Below the pieces are notes generated by a model. It ran no database searches. It saw only the letters and a program-made list of their open reading frames with translations, and was not told the DNA's origin. The position numbers and the translations under genes are program-made. 64,000 bases of DNA. Origin: Homalodisca vitripennis (Eukaryota > Arthropoda > Insecta > Hemiptera > Cicadellidae). Positions 1 through 11,600 of the stretch are shown here, one piece after another (within the stretch, counting starts at the first letter, position 1; every line of letters begins with the position of its first letter). The stretch spans positions 73,360,001-73,424,000 of the forward strand of contig NC_060215.1 of NCBI RefSeq assembly GCF_021130785.1. Direction: 5' to 3'.

Positions 1-1
1 G

Positions 2-607
2 AGTACCGAAGCCGTCAAGATACAAACTGAGGAAGTGGAAAAATGCCTCGCAATAGTTGATGGCCTAGTAACTGAGAATAAAATACTCAGGGAGAAAATC
101 AGTTCTCTGGAAGCACGCATCGAGGAGCAGGAGCAGTATTCAAGAAGGAACACTGTTGAAATCCATGGTATCCCACAGGAAAAAAATGAAGACGTGTCTG
201 TCGTAAAGGAGGTGGGAAAAGCGTTGGACTTCAATATATCCAATACAATGATTGATGCCTGTCATCGTCTGGGAAAAAGATCCGGGCCCAACAGTCCTCC
301 GCCTGGAATAGTGCTGAAGTTTGTAAGCCGACTAGATAAAGAAGAGCTGCTAAGAAAAAGACGTGTCAAAAGTAACTTCTCGACGCGGTACATGAACCTG
401 GAAATGGACAAGCCGGTCTATATCAACGAATCCCTGACACCGATGAAGAGGAAGCTCATGGCAGAGGCACGGAAGTTTAAGCGTGAGAACAATTATCAGT
501 TCGTTTGGGTGCGGGATGGAAGGATCTTTTTACGAAAAGAGGAGGCTTCTAAAGTTATTCATGTAACTTGCCAGGCTGACCTGCCAAAGGTAAATGTAAA
601 TAAATAG
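2..607 (+). CDS. LINE ORF1 protein, 5'-partial (coiled coil plus RRM-like region)
   Basis: The frame is open from base 2 to a TAG-type end at 607 and gives about 201 residues; the true start lies upstream of the window. The first 45 residues are a charged heptad-like stretch consistent with a coiled coil. The motif SRRNTVEIHGIP follows, which is typical of the RRM-like domain of LINE ORF1 nucleic-acid chaperones. The remainder is lysine and arginine rich (ELLRKRRVKSNF, KRKLMAEARKFKRE), as expected for RNA binding. The protein would coat element RNA in a ribonucleoprotein. The reading frame is undamaged over the visible part. Family assignment is by motif pattern, not alignment. Confidence 0.75.
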   Translation, partial: STEAVKIQTEEVEKCLAIVDGLVTENKILREKISSLEARIEEQEQYSRRNTVEIHGIPQEKNEDVSVVKEVGKALDFNISNTMIDACHRLGKRSGPNSPPPGIVLKFVSRLDKEELLRKRRVKSNFSTRYMNLEMDKPVYINESLTPMKRKLMAEARKFKRENNYQFVWVRDGRIFLRKEEASKVIHVTCQADLPKVNVNK

Positions 608-785
608 CTTATGTATGAAGGTTAAACTCAGTACCAGTATCTATTTCTTTTGTATGTTAATATATTAAGTGTTATTTTTTATTTTATTATTATATTATGT
701 AGGTCACCTTTGCTACAAAATGAATAAAGTATACTAGTTATTTTGTATTCAGTATTAAGTAAATATAAACATAAAATCTTTAATT

Positions 786-1331
786 ATGACTAATCAACAT
801 TCTGTAAAAATAATCCATCAAAACATAAGAAGCCTTCGTAAAAACTTTGATCTTTTTATACTTGAAATTGAACAGAGAAATACTTTTCCCGATATAATTA
901 TTTTATCTGAAATATGGATCAACAGTAAAGAAATAAATTTTTATGAAATACCAAATTATGTTTTATATTCAAACTGTAATGATACCTACAGAGCTGGTGG
1001 CGTTATCATTTATGTTAAAAATTCAATAACTGTTATAAATTCAACAATAGTAGAAATGCAAACAGCTGACGCATTAAAAATATCATTAAAATTATGTAAC
1101 TTTGACCTTTGTATTTTGGCTCTATATAGATTATATTCATATACAATAGATTCGTTTATTAAAGAGTTTACTAATATTTTAGATGGTTTTAAGAAGGAAA
1201 AAAGTTTTTTAGTTGTAGGCGACATTAACATAAATATTTTGGAAAATCATTATCTTGTAGATAATTATCAAAGGTTAATGGCAGTCAATGGTTTAGAAAG
1301 TCTTGTTATGCCAGGTTATGCTAAATGTTAA
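786..1331 (+). pseudogene. LINE ORF2 apurinic-like endonuclease, N-terminal fragment
   Basis: This 181-codon frame starts with ATG and carries the endonuclease signature in order: HQNIRSL (catalytic Asn), ILSEIWI (catalytic Glu), YRAGGVIIYVKN, LALYRLYS and VVGDININIL. These are the first two thirds of an APE-type LINE endonuclease, the enzyme that nicks target DNA for target-primed reverse transcription. The SDH motif and the whole reverse transcriptase are absent, and the frame ends within a few codons of where the 'PTR...S.IDHI' segment would follow. It is therefore a truncated, non-functional relic. Unlike the ORF1 above it is very AT rich. Confidence 0.8.
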
Positions 1332-1340
1332 TTTAGGATC

Positions 1341-2546
1341 AACCTCTGGATTTTCCTCTAGTTATACTTATTATCATAAAAAAATCTATTTGTTCATAAT
1401 TTACTGACAAAACAACTAAATATTGTAATAATAAAGTTGTAACACTGTAATCATTTTTTAGCTTACATTTGAGGATTAAACATGGTAAGTTTTTTCTTTA
1501 ATATTACAAGTACCTTTCTTAATGTGTGGATAACTCCAACCCTCAGTGCCAATACTCTCACTTTTTTCTCTCCTCTCCTATTCTGATTCCTTTTTTATCA
1601 CCAACCTCATCATTAGGATAAAATCCTCTCTGTGGTATACCAGAGAACCCAACTGTTTCAGTGGGTGCGAAACAAAGGAGAATTAAAGAACTGAAAAAAT
1701 TAAAAACCTGGAAATGTAATGTAGCATTATGTATGTTTATTATGCAGTATATTGTGTAGTATTGATATTAATAGTAACATTATGAAACTAAAGTTATTAC
1801 CCTTGTAGTTAGCTATTAATGATGTGCTAAATCTATAAAATAAGTTACTATATTCAACAAATGCTCTGTCTTTATATGTTGTTTTTCATATGAAACATTC
1901 ATCTGGTAACCTTCTTTTCTCTAAAAGAAGGTTTTAGTTTAGAGATAGACAAAAAGTCAGTAAAAGGTATATTAGGACTTGAAAGAAACTAATTGGTTAG
2001 AGGGTAAATTTGTTGTACATGAATGTTAAAGATTATATGTTTTGACCATTTCTCATACAGCCCATTACAGATAAATATATGCAGCCCTAGGTGAATACAA
2101 TCTTTAACATTTGTCCACAAATTACTTGTAATCAAATAGATTTAAAAATTAAGAAGTTCAAAAAAGTTATAAACAAATAGCTAAAGTATTTGGTACCAAC
2201 TGTATTAATTAACTTATGATAAATAACAAAAAACAATTCTACTTATATAAAAGTAGGGTTAAGTGCAATATAATTGAGTACTAAGTTTTTTTTCTATTTA
2301 TATTTCTTTCTATGAAATTATGTGGTGATAAAAAGTGCCATGCGGCTTGTTGTTCACTTTCAAAAAACCTCTGTAACAATAGCAATAGAATATATTTCGA
2401 AAGTTTGAAGTGGCTGAATCAATGTTCTTATATCATTGTAAAATTTCTATGTTCTTTTATTGTGCAGGTTAATTGTATCATGTGTTGCGGGTAAATATTT
2501 TTTAATAAATCGATAAATTCTTCCATTTTCTGTTGTTGTTTTTTAG
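1341..2546. other. Intron sequence without recognisable genes
   Basis: AT-rich noncoding sequence between the LINE fragment and the first visible carboxypeptidase D exon. I looked here for the expected preceding exon, which should encode an HGNE zinc-binding motif, and did not find it, so it must lie upstream of the window. The last 15 bases form a pyrimidine tract ending in AG. Confidence 0.6.
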
Positions 2547-2641
2547 GAGATGCAACTAGTTTGACTGGTCGAAACAACGCAAACAAAGTAGATCTGAACA
2601 GAGATTTTCCAGACCAGTATTTGGATGAATCCCCTGTAAAA
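2547..2641 (+). CDS. CPD: CPD exon: domain II, GRNNAN/LNR segment
   Basis: Acceptor TTTTAG, donor AAA|GTAAGT. The first two bases complete a codon from the missing upstream exon. It encodes [19 protein letters not shown], the substrate-binding segment of regulatory (N/E-type) metallocarboxypeptidases; the Asn-Arg pair that contacts the substrate carboxylate is at 2597-2602. The family motif is usually LNRNFPD; here the third position is Asp. Confidence 0.92.
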
Positions 2642-5600
2642 GTAAGTATTTCATAAACTGCAAAGGGTCTTTTACAAATAATTAGAAAATGTTTTATGCT
2701 ATTGATTAGTTTTAGCATCTACCAAATTTTCATAATAGTTTGCTTTGCAATAAAATTAAGAGTACTTTGCATGAATAAATGATTTAACCAACGATAACAT
2801 CAAGATGCTCTACTACAAAGTGGCACAGAATAATAGGAATGTTTTAAATGAGAAGTGGCAGCCATGGGCAGGCGGTAGCTCTGCGGGTTCATGACATTTA
2901 AAGAGTAAATGCCATTTCAGTAATAATGTATCAGTGGAAGGAACAACAGCGTACTTTATCCATAAAAATGTTTTATCAAAACAATGATAGTTTGGTAGCG
3001 CCGCAGAGGGAGCTTCAATGCTTTTATAATTTAGGATGCCATGATGCAGTTCCGTCGAAACACACAATAAAATATTTGATTAATAACTCTGAAGAGATTG
3101 GTCTGCCATCAAGAAGAAACCAACAGGACGACCAAGAAGTGTGTATTCTCCAGTGAACATTGATGTTGTACACAAGTCTGTGTTTACTTAACTTATATCC
3201 ATGTCTCCCTTACTATATCTCTTAAAATGTTTCAGTGTTTTTAAAGTAAAATTTCTACATAGTTTTCTATTACTTGGATCATTAAACTTTAATTCTGAAA
3301 ATTCTAAGAGTTGAGCATCATGTCTGATATTTTAATTATGATACATGATCGATTTCATTTTGTACAATCTATATTAGTGGTGAAGTTATCTATGGCTGCC
3401 TGAGAATCATATGTGACTGTAATTGGAAACTACCAAGTATGATATTTTATCCACTTTTAATAAGTTACTGAATTTGTTTTAAATTATATCTTTTGTAATA
3501 CATTTATGTTTATCTCCAGCCAAAATACATTTTTTAATTTATTACATAGTATATTACACAATATATTTAATTTAGTTCAAAATGTATCTACCAGACAGTT
3601 TTCTATGGGACATGATGATATATCATTTGATATTGTTACAAAACCAATTAATTCTATTTTAAACCTCTTGTTGATATAAACAATTCCTCTTTAATTTTTG
3701 GAATATTTCCTGATATTGTGGAGTCTTGAATGACTAGTCCGGGAGACAACAGGGATTGAGTACCAGTATGTACTGAAAGTCTGATAACCCACCTCTCCCC
3801 TATTGTGGTCAACAACTTGGGGGGAGGGGAGAAGTCTGATGGGAAAGCAACCTACTTTACTGCCCATATTTTAAGAACTGCTACAGACAAAGCACTGCAA
3901 CTAAAGCACTTTAATACCTAAACATATTACATTTGAAAAGGTTGTAACAAAAAAATGTTTAGATTTTATTGATAATGACTTCAGCAAGTTTTAATAAAAT
4001 TATTTTATTGATCTGGTGTTGGATTATTGCAGTATGTTTTAGTTTTAAAATATTTAAGTTGTTGTATTGTATTTGGCAATTCAATTGTTTACTAATATAC
4101 TGTCTACCTGTATGTCTGCAAATTGATTCTGAGTTGTTAAAATGTTTCAGGTTGAAAAACTAAAGCAGCCTGAAACTAAGGCTATCATGGATTGGTTGCA
4201 CCAGTACCCATTCGTGTTATCAGCAAATTTACATGGTGGTGCTTTAGTTGCTAATTATCCTTATGATGATAATCCAGAGATGAGGAATGGTATTGAAAAT
4301 CTTAGTCCTGATAACGATGTTTTTGTATTGCTTGCCAGAACCTACTCTGATGTAAGTTTACTTGTAAAATATGTAGAGTGTTCACAAAAGGGTGTCACAA
4401 ACTTCTGTGGCTGATAGTACTCATCATCTGAAACAAAAAATGTCATATAATTACAGGTTGATAAATGTCTCGTTTAGCTACTAGTCGCCTTTTGTTTTTT
4501 TATTAAAAATTATTGTCTCTAAAACTATTCAAGCTAAAGAAACCAAATTTGGCGCATAGGTTTGAATGGATAAAAGGAAAATAAAAAATAAAAATTGTGT
4601 TATTTTCTTTAAAATTAACAAAACCCCGCCTATTGAAAATTTTAAAAGTTAAATAACAAAACAAAAAAACCAGTATAGTCATAAAAAATTAACTAGACAC
4701 CAACTATTTTAACAATTTCATTACAAACCCGCCTATTGAAAATTTTAAAAGTTAAATAACAAAACAAAAAAACCAGTATAGTCATAAAAAATTAACTAGA
4801 CACCAACTATTTTAACAATTTCATTACAATTCCAACATGTCTTTTTCCAATGAAACCCATTAACGCATAAGCGAGCACAACCACTTTAAAGATACACTTG
4901 TATAAACTGGGACTGCCCAACATTCACAATTGAGGGGTATTATTTGTTTGTTGCTCTTAGTATTATTATGTTTTGACATGATTTGTTGGGTGGAACAGGA
5001 AATCAGTTAATTGATTTTCACGAAACTGGTTTTAAATTGGGCATGTACATTGTATCTGACGCAATCCAATTATTGTTCTTGGTATCACACATAGATATAA
5101 ATTTATGTGTGATACATGAAATTTTGATTGATAAAAATAAAAAATTATCATAATTCAAACTCTAATTGTGATTTCCAAATAATGACAGAATATTGAAAGG
5201 AAAACCCACAAGTTTGATGTCAAAATGATTTTAACCTGTTTGTAATGTAATTTTGATGTGATAATGATATTAATATAAAATAAAGCTACAATGATTATTA
5301 ACAAAATCCAAACTTATAACCTAAAGTATAATAAAATATTATTTAACAATGAATAAAATTTAAAGGAAAAAGGCTTTATTTCACAATAATTAAATATCAA
5401 TATACCCAGAGTACTAGACATTAGACAGCAATCTTCATTCATTTTTGCACAACAATAACTAACAACAATTTTACCAATAATAGAATCTTTCATTGTTTTT
5501 CTAAATTTAGGCATTTATGAATGTATGTGTGTTTTTTTAATTTTTGTTCCCGAGTACATGGGGTTTCTGTAAAAATTGTTTTTCCTTGGATGTAGCTTAT

Positions 5601-8600
5601 CATACAATTTGAAACAAAAATTATATTCTTTAATATATTCTAAAATATATAAACCATACACTGTAAAAATGTGTAGGTTTGAGAAATACTATTTTACAGA
5701 ATTGTCTTGTTCTAAATTGTACGTTATTCTTACTACTATATTTATTTAATGAGAATTCTATCAAGGGTTTGAAAAGATGTGGCTGGCTCCATATTCACAG
5801 ATAATATATGAAATTGAATGTGAACGTTAAAAATTATTATAAAATCTGGTTGCTCACAAACAGTTAGATGTGGTTTAGTGCATATAGCCCGAATTAATTA
5901 TACAAATTGTTTTATAAATATATTTATCCTAGCTAAGATTAATATAAGAGTTTAGAATTAATATTAAAAATTTGCCATTCTCAAGCTGTTCAATACAATT
6001 ACAATTTATAAAAATATAAGTTTCAATATTTTCATTTTATTTTCTCAAAGAACATCTGAGAATTTTTTCTCAATATTTACTACTAGAACACTGTCTGAAA
6101 AAATTGCTGGTGCTTGAAAATTATGTCATATATATGTCTGTTGAAAAAATATGGCTGACAAGTAGATGTTTAATAATTATCAAATAGTATAAAGTATGTT
6201 ATAAATTTAAATTATTACTAATTACATTTTATTATACATTACTATAACTATATGTTCATATAATTGCTTCGGCAGTATATATACTTAAATTTATTAGTAT
6301 ATTTGTCTTATGCTAAACTAACAAAATCTTTCTCAATAGGCACATCCCACAATGCACTTGGGTGAACCATGCCCTGGATTACCCAATGAACGGTTTCATG
6401 ACGGCATAGTGAATGGTGCAAAGTGGTATGTCGTGTCAGGTGGCATGCAAGATTACAATTACCAACATTCCAACTGTCTTGAGATAACTCTGGAAGTGGG
6501 ATGTTTCAAGTACCCAAACCACACAGAACTCGCTAAGTACTGGATGGACAACAGAGAACCTCTTCTTAGATTTATGGAACAGGTGCTTAATTATTCTTTC
6601 AGGTTTCTAAAACTGTATAGGAACAAATTTCTAACAACATATTTATAGGTTGGTATGGCATACATGTCTTTTACAGAATCTTTAATTTGATTACGATAAA
6701 ATTTGTATAATGGTCTTACATGGTCTTAATTTGTTTATGGTGAAGCAGATGAATCTCCTTAATATATTGGGTTATATACAAGATTTGTCTGAAAAGTATC
6801 CGACCTCCATGTGCTGGCTGACTGATATGCAACCAATCATCTCAGACCAAATATGGGAGTAGAGGGGGGGAACCCTTACAAGACCGCCGTCAGACATTCT
6901 CTGTGCCACAACGCTTTGTTTATTACGTTATTACATGTGCTTGCACCACATTTCACTATGACGGAACATCTTGAGCACAGAATTTGCATTACGTTTTGTC
7001 AGAGACTTGTTCATTCTGCTTCAGAGACAATGTTCGTTATACTCAAAGCTTTTGGTGACGAGTCTGTGCATGACACATATAAAAGAGCGGTTTTTGTGAC
7101 TCAAACATGGTTTCATTTCAATGCAGAGTGATCTAACAGGTCTGCAGCAATCATAAATGCTGTAAACATGTGATGTGTTCCAGCAGCAATCAACATAAAT
7201 AGACAGCCAACTAAAATCATTTTTAGTGTCATAAGGTGGATACGATAATATTCAATGCAAAGGAATCGGACTGAACTGTGAGTTGGTCATGCATCACAAC
7301 AATGCACCAGCTCATAATAAAGATTTACTCAGCTCTTTTTAGTGAAACATGATATCAAACAACTTTGACATCTCCCTTCAGTTCTCATAAGATTTATGGC
7401 TGTTCCCAAAATTGAAAACTCCTCTACAAAGGATCAAAATTTGAGGTTGTACAACAAATTCAGACAAAATTTGATGAGGGCTATGAAGAAAAAATTCGTG
7501 TTAGCTAATCCAAAAAATGAATTCAAGGAATGTTTCTGGAAGTTTGAAGAGCATTGGACAACGGTAGTTTCTCATGGAAGGGAATATTTTAAAGGGAATC
7601 GGGTTGCTGTTAGTGCTTAATGACTCATGTTCTTGTGAAAAGTCACAATCGGGTACTTTTCTGTCAAACCCCATACATACTGGTTACGGGTGCATAACAA
7701 GAATTGAATACCAACAACAAACTCTCAAATGTTGGTTTTACATGTTGGTTACATGGTCTGCACATGTTACTGTACTGAACGCACATCAAGTAAATGCATA
7801 ACAACTAACCAAGATATGAGATGTGTCCAAAAAGTATCGGACCTTGACGTCTGGCATGAACTGACGTTACTCGGCAGCAATGGCAATCTGGTCCCCTTCA
7901 AAGTACTCCCCTCCACAAGCCACTACCTTATTCCAACGCTCCTCCCACTTCCGGAAACACTCCTTAAATTCATTTTGCAGAATGGCTAACAGGTCCTTCG
8001 TCGCATTTTGTTTTATTTGTTTCAACATCGTCAAATCTTTTACCTTTCAAAGGAATTTTTAATTTCGGAAATAGCCAGAAGTCACAAGGAGCTATGTCAG
8101 GACTGTAGGGAGGCTGTCGTAGTTGGTTGATGTCGTGTTTGACCAAAAGACGCTGAATAAGATTTGAAGAATGAGCTGGCGCGTTGTCGTGGTACAGGAT
8201 CCAGTCGCGGCTTGTCCACAGTTCAGGTCGTTTCCTTTGCACTGCATCTCGTAGCCGCCTTAGGACCTCAAGATAATACTCTTTATTCACTGTCTGGCCT
8301 CTTGGAGCATATTCGTGATGAACAACGCCGTCCTGGTAAAAAAAAACTGTCAGCAGTAATAACTTTTTTAAATAGCCCTGGGCCACTTTTTATCAAATCC
8401 AGATTGTCCTGTGCGATTTCAAGTCGACAGTTCTTTTGGTCTTCTGTCAGCAGCCGAGGAACAAATTTTGCTGAAACACGGTTCATTTTTAAATCTTTGT
8501 GTAAAATGTTACAAACTGACGATTTTGGTATTCCTAAATCTTCTTCCAGCTCTCGGACAGTCAATCGACGGTTTTCATTAATTGCTGCACGAACACGTAC

Positions 8601-11600
8601 AACATTTTCAGCGTTTCTGGCCGATGAAGGCCTGCCAGATCGATCATCACTCTCCACTGATATGCAGCCATTTTTAAACCGCCTAAACCACTCTTTCATT
8701 TGTGTATCACCCATAGACACGTCACCATAAACTTTTTGTATCATAGTAATTGTCTCTGATGCTGAATGGCCAAGTTTTTGGCAAAATTTAATGCAAATGC
8801 GCTGCTCAACATGTTCAGTCATACTGAAATGCGACACACACACGGAAATAGTATGGAACAGAGCGCTGTGACTCACTGAGTGACCGGATCATATCCAATG
8901 CCTAATATGGGAAGGAGTAGGCTCGCCCCTCCCCTCCAATAACCGATTCGAGCCGGTCGGTTACGCCGCGGCCGCCTACTGGTCGGAGGTCGGATACTTT
9001 TTAGGGCAGACCTATATTGTGAGATTAGTTAATCTAATTTTTATATTGATTGCTCTGCATTTTACTTATTGTCTGTTTAATTCATTAATCTCTGATTTCA
9101 GTTTGTTTTAATTGTATGTAATCATATAGCATGTTTAGCTATTTTACTTCAAGTAAAAATTATTACAAAAAAAAAATAACATTTACAATTGTATCATTGT
9201 TAATTTTATGTAGATTTTTATAATATGTGTTACAAAAGCAATATTTTACTTTTAAATTTTGTTTCTTTTTTCTACAAAATTATTTTTAAAGCCCCCTTAT
9301 AGCTGGTTATTTTTCTTCAAGCTTTTATAATAATATAGTGGAGTAATTATTTTTTAATGTTTCTTATTTTATTGTTCTTTTAAAAACAACCAAAAAAAAT
9401 TGTGAAGGTGTACAAAACTCTCGTTTTTATCAAAATTGATTGATGCCTCCAGACTTTTAGACTTAATAAAATACCACACCAATAGATCAACCCGTTAAAC
9501 CCTGAATAAAATAATATTATTTCTTAAAACTGCTGAAGTCTACAATACTACCACATGCAAAACGCTTTGTTTATGTTTGATTTTGTATAAAGCAAATTAT
9601 TTTTCAGGTCCTATTTAAGGTATTACTATTTTTCTGTTACTAAAATATTCAGAATTATATTCTCTAACAAAATACAATACTACAATGCAAGTAATAATTT
9701 GTTGTAATGTATTCTTTATGATTATAAACAAAAATTAATGTTAAAAATAACTTTAAACTATTCTGTATGTTTACAGTATTGGTGGCCTTAATACAAAATT
9801 GGATACGGCCCAATTGCAATTATGTTAGGGTAAACACACTGGATATCGGCCCTCTGGAAAAGATAACAGATTTTTAAAATCTTTTTCTATTACTCCTATG
9901 ACATTTGGCTCCCTTATTTGAGCCTACAAAACCATTTTATTCCAATAGAATACAAATTTAAAAATAAACAGCCACAATTGTTTGTTTTATACCAACTACA
10001 GACAGCTGTGAACATCTAAATCCACCTTACTATATCAAATAAAAATAGTCAAACTTTTAAAAACATGATTTATCTTGACTATTAAAGCACCAATAACTAC
10101 AAAATACTATAAACATGGTACGAATTAAATTTTGTGCCCAATGTAATTTATTTAATAACATGAAATGTCAAAAGAATTCTATTCTTGATTAGGATCCTTA
10201 TTAGACTTCTGTTTGGTATATCATTGAATCGATGAACCCATTGCAATTTATGCTGATGCTATGTGTAAACATAAGTACTAATTTCCCTAGTCACTACACT
10301 CTTTCTAGTAAATCTTCACATAGTTAAGAAGATTTCCAAAGAATTGAGAAATTTGTTAGATACCTTAGTAAAATAATTTGATGTTTAGATTCATCGTGGT
10401 GTTCACGGGTTCGTACGAAGCACGGAAGGAAATGCAATCGCAAATGCAAGCATAACCGCCCTTGGAATTGATCACAAAGTGACTACAGCCAAGGATGGAG
10501 ACTACTGGCGTATTCTAGCTCCTGGCACTTATGACATCACTGCTTCTCATAAAGAGTAAGACTTTATGAACTGGTCAACTGGTCTAAGAATACAATAAGG
10601 TTTTTGAGTCTTTTATCCTGCTGCAAAAGTCCCTCCATATCCTCTTTGTCTTTGTATCCAAGAAAGTATCTTGTTTTTGTTAAAGAACCTTCTTGCTCTT
10701 GTTCCCAAAGATTTGAAATTGTTGTTTCATTAAGGCACACTTGGCTTGGCCATTTGTTGCTTTGGAAGGCAGCTTTTATCACTTAAACGATAGCACCATC
10801 CCTTTGGCTATCGACCATTTGTTTAAGACTGTATAAGACCAAACAGCCAAATCCTGATTTTCCAAACAAACCTGTAGATCTTTTTGATACAACATCCAAT
10901 TGGTATATAAGTTGTGAAACTCTACTCAATATCATGCTAAGGTCAGTTGTTTCAATGTCAAACAGTACAGTATGATTGTGATCATAAAAAGATGGTTCTG
11001 TGTCATTTGTGCACATGTTATGTATGCTCTTGAATAATATTTCTAAAGGTTTTCAAGGTTTCATTTTAGACGGGTGTTATTACATCATGTTATCACTAGA
11101 ATTGTATTCGCAGACACTCTTACCTATGGTTAATATCCACACCAAGTGGTAGGGATTGGTGTCACATCCAATGATGCTCCTAGTTGCCTCCAAGGACCCT
11201 GCCATGCTACCTCTTATTATGAAACTCTAGAACCTTAATAATCCTTTCATTAATATATCCTGAATAGCTAGAAGAAGTTTTGATGCTGTCATCTTCTTAG
11301 TGTCCAATTCCATAACGTACCAGATCCTCAGTCAGTGTTTGCATTTATATTTCATACTTCAAATTAGTCTTGATATTTCTAAGATTTTGATGCCTAGAAC
11401 ACAATTATTACAATTTAAAATACTTGGATTAAAGCAAAAAAATGTAATTAATTATATAAAGAAAATTAATTATATTTCAACAATATTCTGAGCAATTTAG
11501 AATGTGTATAGCTCAGAATCCCAGCTCAGCTACTATCAGAATCTCAAGAAAAAAAGATATATTGCCTGCTATAAATCTTGTCACGCACATAACACAAGGC

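Larger units (their letters stand above)
1..1340 (+). mobile_element. Non-LTR retrotransposon fragment (ORF1 end plus start of ORF2)
   Basis: The segment holds the C-terminal part of a LINE ORF1, a 178-base AT-rich spacer and the start of an ORF2 endonuclease, all on the plus strand in the normal LINE order. It begins before the window. Homology is lost just after position 1331, in the middle of the endonuclease, so the reverse transcriptase and 3' end are missing. It lies upstream of the first carboxypeptidase D exon visible here and is probably inside that gene's preceding intron. The clade is uncertain; the layout fits CR1/Jockey-like elements. Confidence 0.8.
4352..6339. other. CPD intron with tandem duplication and hairpin
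   Basis: AT-rich intron containing the 103-bp tandem duplication and the 12-bp inverted repeat listed separately. No coding relic recognised in the remainder. Confidence 0.6.

Noticed and set aside
2312..2494. Candidate upstream CPD exon
   Set aside because: Lacks the HGNE region expected before 2547 and has no matching splice phase.
4624..4829. Repeat considered as a CRISPR-like or satellite array
   Set aside because: Only two adjacent copies with no spacers; the genome is eukaryotic.
8164..8730. A 188-codon plus-strand frame
   Set aside because: It is the antisense shadow of the mariner transposase on the minus strand, whose motifs are unmistakable.
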